From Nageia nagi (taxonomy: Eukaryota > Pinophyta): a stretch of DNA of 64,000 nucleotides. Both the position numbers and the translations under genes were made by a program. The stretch covers positions 202,802,001 through 202,866,000 of the forward strand of contig JBITNC010000001.1 of assembly GCA_050084985.1 (NCBI GenBank), written 5' to 3'. Positions 11,722 to 23,390 of the stretch are shown one piece after another (within the stretch, counting starts at the first letter, position 1; each line of letters starts with the position of its first letter). The notes under the pieces were generated by a model. It did no database searches. It was not told the origin of the DNA and saw nothing but the letters and a program-made list of their open reading frames with translations.

Positions 11722-12810
11722 TAACAACTTTGTTCTTTACTATGATATGAAAACACACATAATTTGAAAGAAATGAAAATGAACTAGAAATCAAATAAAA
11801 CCATAATAAAACACAAAACTAGAATAAAATAACAAAAAATAAAGAGAGACTTATACCCATTGGAGTTGGCCAAGGTCCACCCAGTAGAAGCTTTAGACCA
11901 ACTTAGAATATGGACAAACTCCAAACTTTATTGCTTCACTACTGCTAACAAAATAAATTATTTTCCTATTACATTACCATAATCTCTAACCTTGACTTCT
12001 ACCAAGAAAGTGATTTTTATAACTTTATCAAATAAATCCAAGAGCTATGGAATATAACAACCAACTAGCTCTCTTTTATTTCTTATATGAGTACAAAATA
12101 TATCTAATAAATGATAAACTATGGTTATAAGAATTTGGTTCAATAGAATAATGAAAATAGAAATAATTACAGAGTTCCTCAATAATAGTATCAATATGGT
12201 AGCTATAGTTCAATGCAAATACTAATGCAAACACCTTGTGACTGGCCATGTATCCCCTTTCAAGGTTGGCAACATATAAAATGCTTCCTTCTAAATCTAG
12301 TATTGAATACAAGTGCATAATTAAATGAATATATTGCAACTATGATTTGTTCCATTACCTTAGCTACATATAGAAATAATTATGAAACTATTGCATACAT
12401 GTTGGCTAACATGTAAGGACCATATGGTTGCTCCATTTGGATTTCCAAAGATAACCCATGCTTTGAAAAGGAGAGACGTGCACCCATATTAGCATGTAGA
12501 AATGCTAATTTCTTGAACCCAATAAATGGAGGAGAGGAAATATAAAAGCTTCCCATAATTCATTTATTTCAAAAGAATTATTTAAGACCTTTTAGAATAA
12601 TAATATAATTTGTATAATCTCTCCAGCATCCTTGAACATCCAAATGTAAGTAATATGGAGATATTTATCACCAATAATCATAAAAACATAAATATGTTAC
12701 TAAACAACATAATATATCATTTAATTTCTATTTTAGATAAGTTTCCTATATTTAAGTGTATTTAACTATTACTATAATATCCTTTAGTATTTAATTAATG
12801 GTATAATATG
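11722..12810. other. Non-coding stretch before gypsy protease
   Basis: No coding similarity, LTR end or tandem repeat that I can support. It may be the gag or 5' part of the gypsy element whose protease starts near 12815, decayed beyond recognition, or host DNA into which the PMD-carrying element jumped. Confidence 0.4.
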
Positions 12811-12817
12811 TATAAAA

Positions 12818-13024
12818 ATGAGGCATTTTCATGTCTCATCAAACATCCTTCTTGGGAGACTATGGATACATCCAATGAGGTGCATACCATATACATTACA
12901 TAAGTTGATTAAATATAAATATGATAGATATGAATTTTTAGATGAAGTAGTTGAAGAAAATACAAACATGATTTCCCAAGTTAGGAATACCATAGTTCCT
13001 TATAGAAATATTGAAATCCATTAG
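12818..13024 (+). pseudogene. Gypsy protease C-terminal fragment
   Basis: Residues FHVSSNILLGRLWIH, then PMRCIPYTLHKLIKYKYD match the C-terminal part of plant gypsy retropepsins, where an LLGRxWIH motif is followed by a xxPSTLHQxxKF-type segment. The catalytic Asp region upstream is not recognisable. The frame continues into an acidic Asp/Glu-rich stretch past a stop at about 13022. Confidence 0.7.
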
Positions 13025-14109
13025 GACAATGATGAAGATAACAATGAAGATGAAGAAGATAATAGCGATAGCATGTAGTTGTACAGAGCAAGAAGTATTG
13101 GTATATATGTTGTTAGTTATAAGGTTATTGAATATGACATTAGATACTTTGGAAAAAAGAAAAAATCATAGGATGACCAACATCCATGCTAGCCTCAGTG
13201 CCCGCACTCACCTTCATGCTTGCATTACCCTCACTACTATAAATGTAGCTAAGTTTAGTCTGAGTCAGAAGAAGATGATGTAAAGATGAAATTATACATT
13301 GCAAAATTAGAATTATATTTTGATATAAAAAACAACAAGGTGGTATCCTATGTTAAGGTTATCAAAAAGATAAGATAAATGAGATGTCATGCAACATTGA
13401 TACCTCAATAAATGGAATCTAGAAAGTACAAGGGTAAAGGACTTGATAAGAATGAACAAGGAATCAAAGAGTTACTTATAAAATTTTTGAATAAAATGAA
13501 AGAAAAAATGGTTTAGGATCAAATAAGTAATTCAAAAAAATTTGGTCTCATACAACAATGATGAATAATTAGAGGCATAATCAATCAACATCATTGAGCT
13601 AGTTCTAGCAAATAAGGATAAATCATCTAAGAAGGTTTGTGACCATGCTAACACCATTGCCCACACTAACATCAACACCCACACTATGACAAGAAATAAT
13701 TATTCCTCTTATCCCATGCTTGATAAGGTAATTTTTAAGATTGTTGATGCATTTAAAAATAGATGATGTGCTTCTACACATGTTTTGGGAAAGATAAGAT
13801 TCAAACCATTTCATCGCAAGAGGTAAGGCAAGGTTGTTTATCATCTTGATGATTACTTTAGAGAGAATATGGAGGATATAATAGGTTCTTCTTTGCTACA
13901 CTAGCCTATCTTCTTCATTCATTACATAAGAGTATGCTAGGTAGCTAGGGGTATGTGTGTGTATGTGTGACATTCTTCCTCTTATTATATAATAGGATTG
14001 GGGAAATTTCCTAATCTTTATCAACCTAATGATGAGATACCATGGTTTAATTAAAATATTTTTGAGATAAATATTAGTATACAAGAGGTGCCATAGATTG
14101 TTCAAATTA

Positions 14110-15430
14110 GAACAAGAATCATTGGGGAAGATAAAAAAGCATATCAACAATTCTAAACAAGATTCAAGGACATGTTTGCTTTGGAATACAATGATATGAT
14201 AGATCTATATCCATCCTTTTTGACTCATGATTTAGTGGTACATGAAGATTCCAAACCTGTATAATAGAAAAGAAGACTAATGAACCCAATACATGCTTTA
14301 CTAGTCAAGAAAGAAATTGATTAGTATCTGAAGGTAAGATTCATTGAACCTATTGATTTGTCACCATGGTTAGCTCACATTGTTTTGAATTTAAAACCAA
14401 ATAGAGAAATCAAATATTGTACATATTTCATAGACTTAAAAAAGGCTTGCCCAAAGGATAATTTTATTTTACCACACATTGACATAATTATGGATTGAAC
14501 CATAGGACATGAGTTATTATCTTTCATATATGGTTTCTCAAGATACAATCAAATTAAAATTAACAAAGAATATCATCATAAGAAAACATTCACTACACCT
14601 TGGAGAATATTTTATTATGTAGTCATACCCTTTGGCCTAAAAATTGCAGGGGCACCAAAGAGCTATGGTAACTATGTGTCATGATATCATTCATAAATCA
14701 TTTGAAGTATATGTTGATGATATTATTAACAAATAAACTAAGATTGAAAATCATTTAGAGGAATTAAGAGTTAGTTTTGAATGGATGAGACATTTTAACT
14801 TGAAGCTAAATCATAATAAGTGTGTTTTTGGGGTATCTAGTGGTAAGTTAGTTATATTGTATATAGAAGAGGCATAGAGATAGACCCTAAAAAGATTAAA
14901 ATAATAATGGACATTCCTCCACAAAGGAATATTACAAAACTAAGAAATATATAAGGAAAGTTACAAGTAGTTAAAAGATTCATGGATTACTTAGCAAATA
15001 AAACAACTCCATTATCTTACTTGGTCAAGAAGGAAAATTAGTTCATATGGACCAAGGAGTGTCAAAAAGTGTTTGAAGACAACATAAGCTACTTGATTAA
15101 TCCTCTTATTTTGCATCCTATTGATCATACCCAACCTCTATATTTATATATTTCAGCTACAAACAATGCTATCGGGATAGTCCTTATACAACTTGAAAAA
15201 TAAAATAAGGAGAGGATTGTGTATTATTTATCTAAGATACTACAAAATGCAGAAATAAATTACACATCAATTGAGAAGTTGTATTATGCAATAGTTTACA
15301 CCACATAGAAATTTAGGTACTACATGATCATCAACACTACTTTAATTATAGTTCAAGCTAATCCATCAAGGTACTTATTATCAAATCCATAATTGCAAGG
15401 AAGACCAACCAAATGGATAATGGATTTATA
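14110..15430 (+). pseudogene. Gypsy reverse transcriptase and RNase H
   Basis: The frame shows RT landmarks in order: YFIDLKKACPKDNFILPHID (about 14430), a segment corresponding to LSFMDGFSGYNQI (about 14520), FTTPWRIFYYVVIPFGLK (14590-14645), and the YVDD active site at 14708-14719. The thumb region follows, then an RNase H-like part (LYLYISATNNAIGIVLIQ near 15140, SIEKLYYAIVY near 15270). Many stops and at least one frameshift near the YVDD box disable it. Its role was to copy the element RNA into DNA. Confidence 0.85.
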
Positions 15431-15488
15431 GGAGTTTGATCTTTTATATACATGTCAAAAGGTAGTCAAGGGACATGGTATTTTAGGT

Positions 15489-15869
15489 ATGCTTACAAAA
15501 ATACCATGTGACAAAGATAGTAATAGAAATGAACTTATAGTACTACTTGAGCAATGTGAAGATAAAACATGGACACTACTGTTTAATGGCTCCAAATGTT
15601 TGCAAGGGGATAGGGTAAGAATTGTTCTAGTATCTCCTGAAGGTGGTATGATTCCTATGGTTTACAAGTTAAATTTTGAATGTACTAAAAATATGGTTGA
15701 TTACAAAGCATTAGTATTGGGATTATAATTAGTAATTAATATTAGAATTAATTAGTTAAAAGTTTATGGTAACTCACAACTTGTCATCAATCAAATCAAA
15801 GATGTTTATAATACAAAGGATGAGAAATTACAACCATACAAGGAATTAATTACTTTTATGTAATGCATT
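15489..15869 (+). pseudogene. Second RNase H-like domain, N-terminal part
   Basis: The open stretch 15489-15728 contains WTLLFNGSKCLQGDRVRIVL followed by VSPEGGMIPMVYKLNFECTK, then, past a stop, LKVYGNSQLVINQIKDVYNT. This matches the archaeal-type RNase H added in Tat/Ogre gypsy elements, where the first catalytic Asp (usually FDGS) is here Asn (FNGS). Similarity stops abruptly after PYKELIT at about 15865 and resumes at about 23395. Confidence 0.78.
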
Positions 15870-16254
15870 CTCTTATTCTAAACATCCAAAAACCTAAATT
15901 TTAGAACTAATTTTATTTATTTATTTAGTTTAAATAGTTGAAAGATCTAGGAATGGGTTCAGATGATCTACATGAGCTTATCAATATTGCTAGTTAATTA
16001 GCACCTATATCACAAGATTGGATAAAGATTGACAAATTATCCAACCTTGATTAAATCTATTTTGGTGTTCACTCCATAATGCTCATCCCATTAAGGATAT
16101 GCCTTAATTATGATCCCACTATTTCCACTTCATGAACTATGTAACAAATATTTTAGAAATGACATAAAGGTTTCCTGCTTGGGGCCCATATCATTTGAGA
16201 TAACATACATCCACTAGGTTACACATCCTCATTTGATGATAACCATTTAACTCA

Positions 16255-16259
16255 TAGGA
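16255..16259. repeat. Target-site duplication TAGGA, left copy
   Basis: TAGGA directly precedes the LTR at 16260 and recurs at 19001-19005 directly after the second LTR. Confidence 0.92.
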
Positions 16260-16599
16260 TGTTATGAACAAAGTTCCCAAAATAACATAAAATCACCAAA
16301 GAGAGAGCTCAATGCATTAAATAAGAGATAAAATCTGTAATAAGCCACTTCAAGGGGGCAACCTCCTTTACATCACATCAATTACACAATAATAGACAAT
16401 AAAAATGATAATACCTCCTTAGTATATATAAGAGTCCAAGGGGTGCCACTATAATGAAAGGACATTAGCCGACATAACAATAATAATGTTTGGTCGACAT
16501 AACAATAATAATGTAAGGGAATAACAATAACCATAGTGGACTTCTATGGGACACATAATAACAATATATGGGTTACATGAGTAGTATAGGGACCTAACA
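16260..16599 (-). repeat. 3' LTR of the compact gag-only element
   Basis: 340 bp, TGTTATGAACAAAG at one end and GGGACCTAACA at the other. It contains one copy of a 33-bp word that is present three times in the partner LTR. A minus-strand TATA-like word (TATATA) lies near 16420-16430. Confidence 0.92.
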
Positions 16600-16616
16600 T
16601 GCCCCTCTCCTTCAAA
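16600..16616 (-). promoter_or_regulatory. Polypurine tract of the compact gag-only element
   Basis: On the minus strand, GAAGGAGAGGGGCA directly precedes the TG of the 3' LTR. This is the expected primer site for second-strand synthesis. Confidence 0.8.
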
Positions 16617-16627
16617 AAATGTTGTCT

Positions 16628-17554
16628 TCAACATTTTAGTAGTTCTGGATGCTTCTGTAGAAATTTCTCATCTTCCCATGTGGAATATTCAGCCATTGCC
16701 ATATTTTTACTTTCAACCTTCCTTGCCATCCTAAAAGCCATTTCTAAGGATGTTGGTTCAAATAGATGCACCTCATGTTGAATGTTATACTTTAAGGTTC
16801 CCATAAAGAGATCCAACAATCTATCATCTAGTATGTCATTCACTATAAGACTCAACTTTTGAAATTGTTGAATGTGCTCCATCACTGAACCTTCTTACCT
16901 TAGATTTGTCAATTGAGTAAAGAAGGAATTATTCTTAACATCCTCATGGTAGGCTATCAGTTCCTCTATAAAAATGGACCAAGATATAATAGAACCCTTT
17001 TTACGTTCACAAAGCCATTGGTACCATACAACCTGCTTAGGCTCTAGATACAAGGATGTAATAGTTACTTTTTGTGATGTTGGTACTTGGTGTAGATAAA
17101 AAAAGTGCTCCATTTGAAATATCCAAGTGATGGGGTCCCTTACATCAAACTTCCTCATGTCGATCTTGGGGATTTGGATTCCCCTTGAGAACCATGCTTG
17201 ATTACTTCCATTAGTAGAAGCATATCTTCCTAAATTAGGCTTATTAATGAAGGGTTTATCTCCTTGAACAATATCATTATTTTCCTGATAACCCTAGGCC
17301 ATATCAACATCTTTAGGAATCTTTCCCTTTGGGTTTTGTATGAGTTGAAAAATCTTTTCCATATTTTGATCCATTTTAGTCGCCAACTCTTTTTTCAAAT
17401 CCCTTTTTAATTCCTCCGTATCACCCTTTTTTACACACCCTTTAACCAATTCTTCCACTTGGGATATTCGAAAGAATATGTCTTCACTTTCTGCTATAGT
17501 CATGGATGAACCTTCTAGAGGTCTATTTGGTGTAGCAATTTTTTTCAATGGCAT
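16628..17554 (-). pseudogene. Gag of the compact gag-only element
   Basis: One reading frame runs from ATG at 17554 to a stop at about 16628 (about 308 codons), broken by only two in-frame stops (TAG at about 17286-17288 and TAA near 16892). The N-terminal part is a charged, coiled-coil-like stretch (ELKRDLKKELATKMDQNMEK). The central part has the gag signature with aromatic and Trp residues (KFDVRDPITWIFQMEHFFYL, then VVWYQWL). The C-terminal part is helical (FRMARKVESKNMAMAEYSTW). I see no zinc knuckle. Both stops fall where one C-to-T change would turn a Gln codon into a stop. The frame is otherwise well kept, so decay has been by substitution. Confidence 0.82.
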
Positions 17555-18580
17555 TTTGACTAAGTATTCTAGGGGGTCTCCCTATATATGCAAGGTATGT
17601 GGGAGCTTAAATCTGTGATAGTGCTATCTAATGCACAACCATTCGAAAGGGACCCTTGCTAATATACTCACGGTATGTGAGGGAATCCCAAAGGACCTCT
17701 CTATATAACATGTACATGCATGAGCATGATGGTATCTCTATATACTCAAAGGTACATGAGAGAATCCAACAGTGGCCTAAGTGATATATTACGAGTACAT
17801 TGTAGGAGACCATAATTCCTCGGAATGTAGTGCTGGAAAAGTAATGATAGCTCCTATGTTTAAAGATGCCAGAACACATCTATACGTATAAGAATCTCCT
17901 CTTTATTTTCTTTCCAATAGCTTATGAATCACCCCAAATAGACCTTCCAATCAAAATATATGCAAATTTAAAAAAAATAAATAAATAAATTGTACCTTTT
18001 TAAACCGTGATTTGGAGACTATTCTATTATCTGACCTTCCAACTGATGTAAATATGAAATTTCAGCCCTTTAGAGTTTGAAATTTATAACTATGGTATCC
18101 TCAGATGTCTTATTTTCAATGCCATAAATTTCATCAAATTCTAATAGTCCAAGAGGAAATGGCTGCAATTTTCCCAAAATGTGCCAATTTTTGGATTTTT
18201 TTTGAAGAGCGAACTTGTACAAAGTGCCTTGTGTCACCTGTTTATTGCCAAACATTGAAAATTGTAACCAACAAACTTCAGTATATAACCTAACCAATAC
18301 AATAAGTTTCACCTAGTTTGGAGCTGTAAAACTTCAGATATACCCTTTTTAGCTAGAATACCTATTTCAGACCTACTTTTGAGACTAGTCATAAACCTTA
18401 ACGTCCCCTGAGTGTAACTTGAAAAATTTAACGAATTAGGAGCTTAAATTTGAACTAAAATGTATTAGGTATGTATTATAAAAACCCAATAAATTTCAAA
18501 ATCTATATCCTTGCAAAAAAAAATTGGTAGTGAAAATGCCACGATGATTAGTTTTGAGTCGTGAAACCCTAGAATCATCT

Positions 18581-18592
18581 GCTCTGGTACCA
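18581..18592 (-). promoter_or_regulatory. Primer-binding site of the compact gag-only element
   Basis: The minus strand reads TGGTACCAGAGC two bases inside the 5' LTR. This is one base from TGGTATCAGAGC, the initiator-methionine tRNA primer site common in plant LTR elements and present in the copia element at 59261. Confidence 0.88.
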
Positions 18593-18594
18593 AA

Positions 18595-19000
18595 TGTTAT
18601 GAATAAAGTTCCCAAAATAGCATAAAATCACCAAAGAGAGAGTTCAATGCATTAAATAAGAGATAAAATCTATAATAAGCCACTTCAAGGGGGAAACCTC
18701 CTTTGTAATAAGCCACTTCAAGGGGGAAACCTCCTTTGTAATAAGCCACTTCAAAGGGGCAACCTCCTTTACATCACATCAATTACACAACAATAGACAA
18801 TACAAATGATAATACCTCCTTAGTATATATAGGAGTCCAAGGGGTGCCACTACAATGAAAGGACATTAGCCGACATAACAATAATAATGTCTAGTTGACA
18901 TAACAATAATAATGCAGGGGAATAACAATAACCATAGTGGACTTCTATGGGACACATAATAACAATATATGGGTTACATGAGTAGTATAGGGACCTAACA
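18595..19000 (-). repeat. 5' LTR of the compact gag-only element
   Basis: 406 bp, 66 bp longer than its partner. The extra length is two additional tandem copies of a 33-bp unit (AAGCCACTTCAAGGGGGAAA...) at about 18673-18772. The rest matches the other LTR closely. Confidence 0.92.
18673..18772. repeat. 33-bp unit in three tandem copies
   Basis: The word TAATAAGCCACTTCAAGGGG plus 13 more bases is repeated three times here and occurs once at the matching place in the other LTR (about 16334-16372). Each unit contains a short inverted pair (AAGG... CCTT). The expansion is therefore confined to one LTR. Confidence 0.9.
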
Positions 19001-19005
19001 TAGGA
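19001..19005. repeat. Target-site duplication TAGGA, right copy
   Basis: Identical to 16255-16259 and adjacent to the outer end of the 5' LTR. Confidence 0.92.
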
Positions 19006-20648
19006 GTAGATAGTTTATCCTAGGCAAAATTCCTTATGAGAGGAAAACATTATCTCCTATGGAATAGTCATATTACTTCTATGTTCTTAACTATAAGTAT
19101 TATGACTACTAAATTACCTTCACTTGATAACCATTATTTTATCAATTGCTATTCTCATCTAACATCTTGTCGAGGATATGAGACACTAGCCTACCCATAG
19201 CTATCAGCTAGGATCACCATGGAATTTAACATCCCCATGCCCATATCTTTGGGAATCATGTGTATCAAAATGATATCCTCAAGTGGTTTGTATAGTTTAA
19301 TTAATTGTAAGCAAGGTTATAAAGTAAAAAACCATCCATGTCCTAATAATATCATATCATATGTAGGATGTCTCAAATAACTTATTTAGGAAGCCATAAG
19401 AGATTTGTATATTTATAAATATCTCATACACATGGTAGTATGTAATTAATACCACTTTATAAAAGTTATCATACTATTATTTGGTAACATTCCTTGATAT
19501 TACACTAAAGTTAGCTGCTACTGTAAAGGGAGTGCGACACAAAGTGGTTCATACTTCAAGGAATATTCTTTTGGAATGTTGTTTAGTGAGAAAGGTTAAA
19601 ATAATAAATATTGAATGCCATTTTATTTTGTTACCAAATCCATCCAAAAGTTTTTTTTTGGTTGAATTGATTACTTAGGGTTTTTCCTTCTTAGCCTTCA
19701 TTTCATGTTAATCCTATTTCCTTGTTTGACTATCCAAGTATTTCCAAGTGTTCCCATAGGATTTCAAACTATCCTATTAGTTCCCAATTGATCCCATTCA
19801 TTCCCATTTTGATTCCAAGGATCCATAACATTTCATAATTTATTCCAAACCTCAATTTGGAACCATAATTCTAAGTTGGTATCTCTTTCTATCCATTATA
19901 TTTTATTAGGATTATTGACCTTATCGATCTCTTAAATTTAGCGCTCTTTGTAAACACACTTGGTCAATAATATTTTTCAATTTATATTAGTTCAAATGAT
20001 CATTTTATAGTCACATACTATATTTATTTCATATTATATTTCATGAAAAATTATTGCTATTGTATAACTCTATTCAATTATAACATGTATCCATTAATGT
20101 TTTGAGTAAAGTAAGAGAAACAAGAAATATTGAATTCATAAGATACATCTATTCATTAACTAAATAATCTCATAAAATCATCCATTCATTATTAAAACTT
20201 CATGAAACTACCTTTCATTAAATATTACAAGGAAGGGAAATGATAATATTTACAGATGATCTTAGGGTACAAATAGGAGTATAACTTCCTTAAAGCATAA
20301 ATAGGTCCTATTTACAAGCCATGCCATAGAAATTTATTCATTAATATATCTTTGCCTTGTTGTAGAAACACCTTTATCGATATTTGATATATCTTTATCC
20401 TTTTCAAGTCTTCATCATGTTTTATCAAGCTTCTTTCCAAGGATCAATGTAGATTGAGTCGAGTACTAGGAATGGTGTAGAGTTTGAGGATCAAGACTAC
20501 CCAACATGAATGTTTGACCAATAATACAAATGACTATCATTCAAAATATATGCTCATGGACATCAGGAGGACTTTGGTCCTCCCTTCCTTGGTCATTTAA
20601 TGGAGACAAATTGACATATATAAACTTTATTCCATTCATTTAATCATG

Positions 20649-20698
<50 letters not shown>

Positions 20699-23390
20699 TA
20701 TCCTTAGTTCTTAATCTATTCTTACAATCATTATTAAATATATCTTTGATATACACTCTCATTAAATTTACTACAATTATAACAACTATTCTCTCATTAA
20801 AAGGAATTATTTATATCACATTATCTCTCTTAACAAACTATTAATAATTTTAATACCAAATAACATCCTTATTGTTATTATTATGATGGATCATATTATT
20901 AAAAATAACCCTTTTTTTATATCTCAAAAGACAAACTATTGGATTAATCATAAACTTTCAAAAACAAAAGTTGTAGTTTCTTGAGACTATTTTATCAAAG
21001 ATAATAGAAATAATATGCTGATTCAACTTGATTATGTAGGGAGAATGAAATAGAATACTCTTCTATAGCATAAATTCCAAAGTGTATAAGACTCATATAG
21101 AAAATAAAACATTACTACTATCAAACCAAACTTAGAGACCTTTGTCAGTGTATTCCAATGTGTGTCATCAAGGAGGTGCACAAAGCATGTATGGAAAACA
21201 TCAAAGAGTAGTTGAAAGTGGTTTCCCATGAAATATTATGGCTTTGAATGTAAAGTATGATGAATATAGAAGATCTAGGAATTGTTTATTAATATGAATG
21301 TTTCATGGATTGTAAAGATGGTAGGAGATGCACAAAAATAGATATCTAAAGGGGTGCATAACATTTAACATTAAAGCAAAACTCTAAAACCTTTGCAATA
21401 AAGCTTTTGGTCTATGAGATCACATGAAATCTAGATGAAGGAATGGAGATCCATTTAAGAGTATTTAAAAATGGTTTCTCAGAATCTCCTACTTGCAATA
21501 TTACCGAGTGGTCAAATCTTCTCAAAAAAGTTCATTTGATCTAAGGCTTACATAGGGAAAGAAGGGATTAGTACTATATATGCTACATATAGCTAAACAT
21601 GATATCTCCAATGAATATTTTACATACAAAATACACATAGTAAGGATTTGGGATCTTATTAAAACTATGAATGAGTATAATTACACTATGATAATGGATT
21701 CATTTATAAGAGGCATCTTCCTAAGGTGAAAGCTTTATCTCACCAATAAGTTAGGATTTAGTATTTTACACCAAGGAAAATAATAATCTTAGTAAAGTAT
21801 GGAGGTTTTATAAAAGACTATGAGTTGCCCTTTCAACACTCAAGAAGTGGTTTCAATTTGAATCTAGAGATCATTCTCTTCTTAATTTTAGAGCATAAGG
21901 AAGCTATGCAAGCATAAATATGGAAAGAAGATATCCTCAAATAAATCATTAAAATTAATAAAAATGTAAAAAAAAAATTAAATTTCAAATGATTTCTCTT
22001 TCAATACAAAAACTAGAGAAGATGAAAGTAGAAGTTTGTCATGGGAAAAGAAATAAATATCCACGCTACACTCGCCTATCATGTATCCTATGGCCTCCAA
22101 AATGTGCTATAAAACTAACTAAATATTTAAGGATGTAATTAAGATCTCAAATCATTGGATAGATTAAAGAGTATATACAACAAGGGGGTGAACACAAAGC
22201 TATAAAATCAACCAATAAAATATTATACTCAAATCCAACATGATTGAAAATGAATTATTAATTTCTTCTCCTTTTCAAGATAAAAAGTGTCCACTATCAC
22301 ATGTAGTATTTAACTAAAGTAATTAATATATCCATATCAAGAGGAATAATATTTATATAAATAATTAAATTCAATGAACTTTAATCAAATAATCCTTATA
22401 TACAACTTAATAAATAATATCACAATAGGACTACTTTAACTAGGATGCAAAATAATGTACCTAAACTTGAAGAGAGAGAAAGACTTCTTTTCTTCATGTA
22501 ACTCTACACCCAAAACTTGAAAATAAAACTAATGAGATAGTAGATAGGTATTTTTCTAATGTTCCACCCATATTATTTATAGCCAAGGAGGTTCAAGTCT
22601 TTCCAAATGAACCTCTCTTCATCCCTTCAATAATGTTTTGGGGTAGTTTGATTAAAGTTTTTGATGATTGTAGTGGCATTTAATACCTTGGAACTATTTT
22701 TTATTAACTAACAAATTAGTACCAACTATTTTCCATACCTAACACAAGGAAACAAAAATAAGTAAGTTCATTACTCAATTATTTTTCCTAACCATTAAAT
22801 ATCTTGTAACATTAGGTGACCTTAATCCTTTCTTAACTATTATTGTTTTAATTTTCACTTTAGTTTACTAACAACTATAAGTAAAAATTCAAATTCAAAG
22901 GAAGGGAATATTCCTTTCCCTTCATTTTCAAATTTAAATTACAAAAATTCATAATAAGAAATCAACCATACATCTTACCTATGATGGTGACCTCAATCTG
23001 TAGGATAATTGTTAATCCAAACACTTCATAAACACACATTTATCATGAAAATCAACATTCATGACTAATTATTCTACCATACAATGACATGATTTATGGT
23101 GGCCATTAAGGTTTGTTAGCGAACCAATGCTAATAATTTCCTTAATCTTACCATTCCATTCCTATCACTAATGCATCCTTGGTTCATTGGGTCTTTTTCA
23201 CACTTTCCATCTTAGTTTAACCTATGATTTATGTCAAAACAACTTGAAGCCAACATCAAATTGACATAATTAAAGCATATCACTATTCAAATCTCATCAT
23301 CATATAGCTTAATTCAAATTGAATCTCATTAGGACCTTGATGGTACTTGAGTCTTAATAGTGCAATTGGGTGGATCAATACATTTGATGG
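19006..23390. other. Non-coding inserted DNA
   Basis: The continuation of the insertion interrupted by the gag-only element. I find no coding similarity on either strand, no LTR ends that I can pair, and no tandem repeat other than the AT microsatellite at 20650-20702. Confidence 0.45.
20650..20702. repeat. (AT)n microsatellite
   Basis: An uninterrupted AT dinucleotide run of about 40 bases, then AATATATATAT. Confidence 0.97.

Larger units (their letters stand above)
16260..19000 (-). mobile_element. Compact gag-only LTR retrotransposon (TR-GAG type)
   Basis: A complete 2.7-kb element with LTRs at 16260-16599 and 18595-19000, both TG...CA, a 5-bp duplication TAGGA, a PBS next to the right LTR and a purine tract next to the left one, so it lies on the minus strand. 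The only coding content is gag (16628-17554). This structure matches the terminal-repeat-with-GAG class of small non-autonomous plant retrotransposons. Reverse transcriptase and integrase would have to come from another element. It is nested inside the insertion that breaks the gypsy element. Confidence 0.9.
15870..23390. mobile_element. About 7.5 kb insertion splitting the gypsy RNase H
   Basis: The protein similarity that stops at 15865 resumes at about 23395 with FKDDIHRFNLKIF and then NKFVDAMANYSSL after a one-base shift, the part that normally follows directly. The DNA between must therefore be inserted. I could not recognise its termini or a target-site duplication. Apart from the gag-only element at 16260-19000 it has no coding similarity and holds an AT microsatellite. 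It could be a large non-coding LTR derivative or several insertions. Confidence 0.55.

Noticed and set aside
12076-12339. 87-codon minus-strand open frame
   Set aside because: Tyr, Leu and Ser-rich without motifs; no relation to the neighbouring protease frame on the plus strand.
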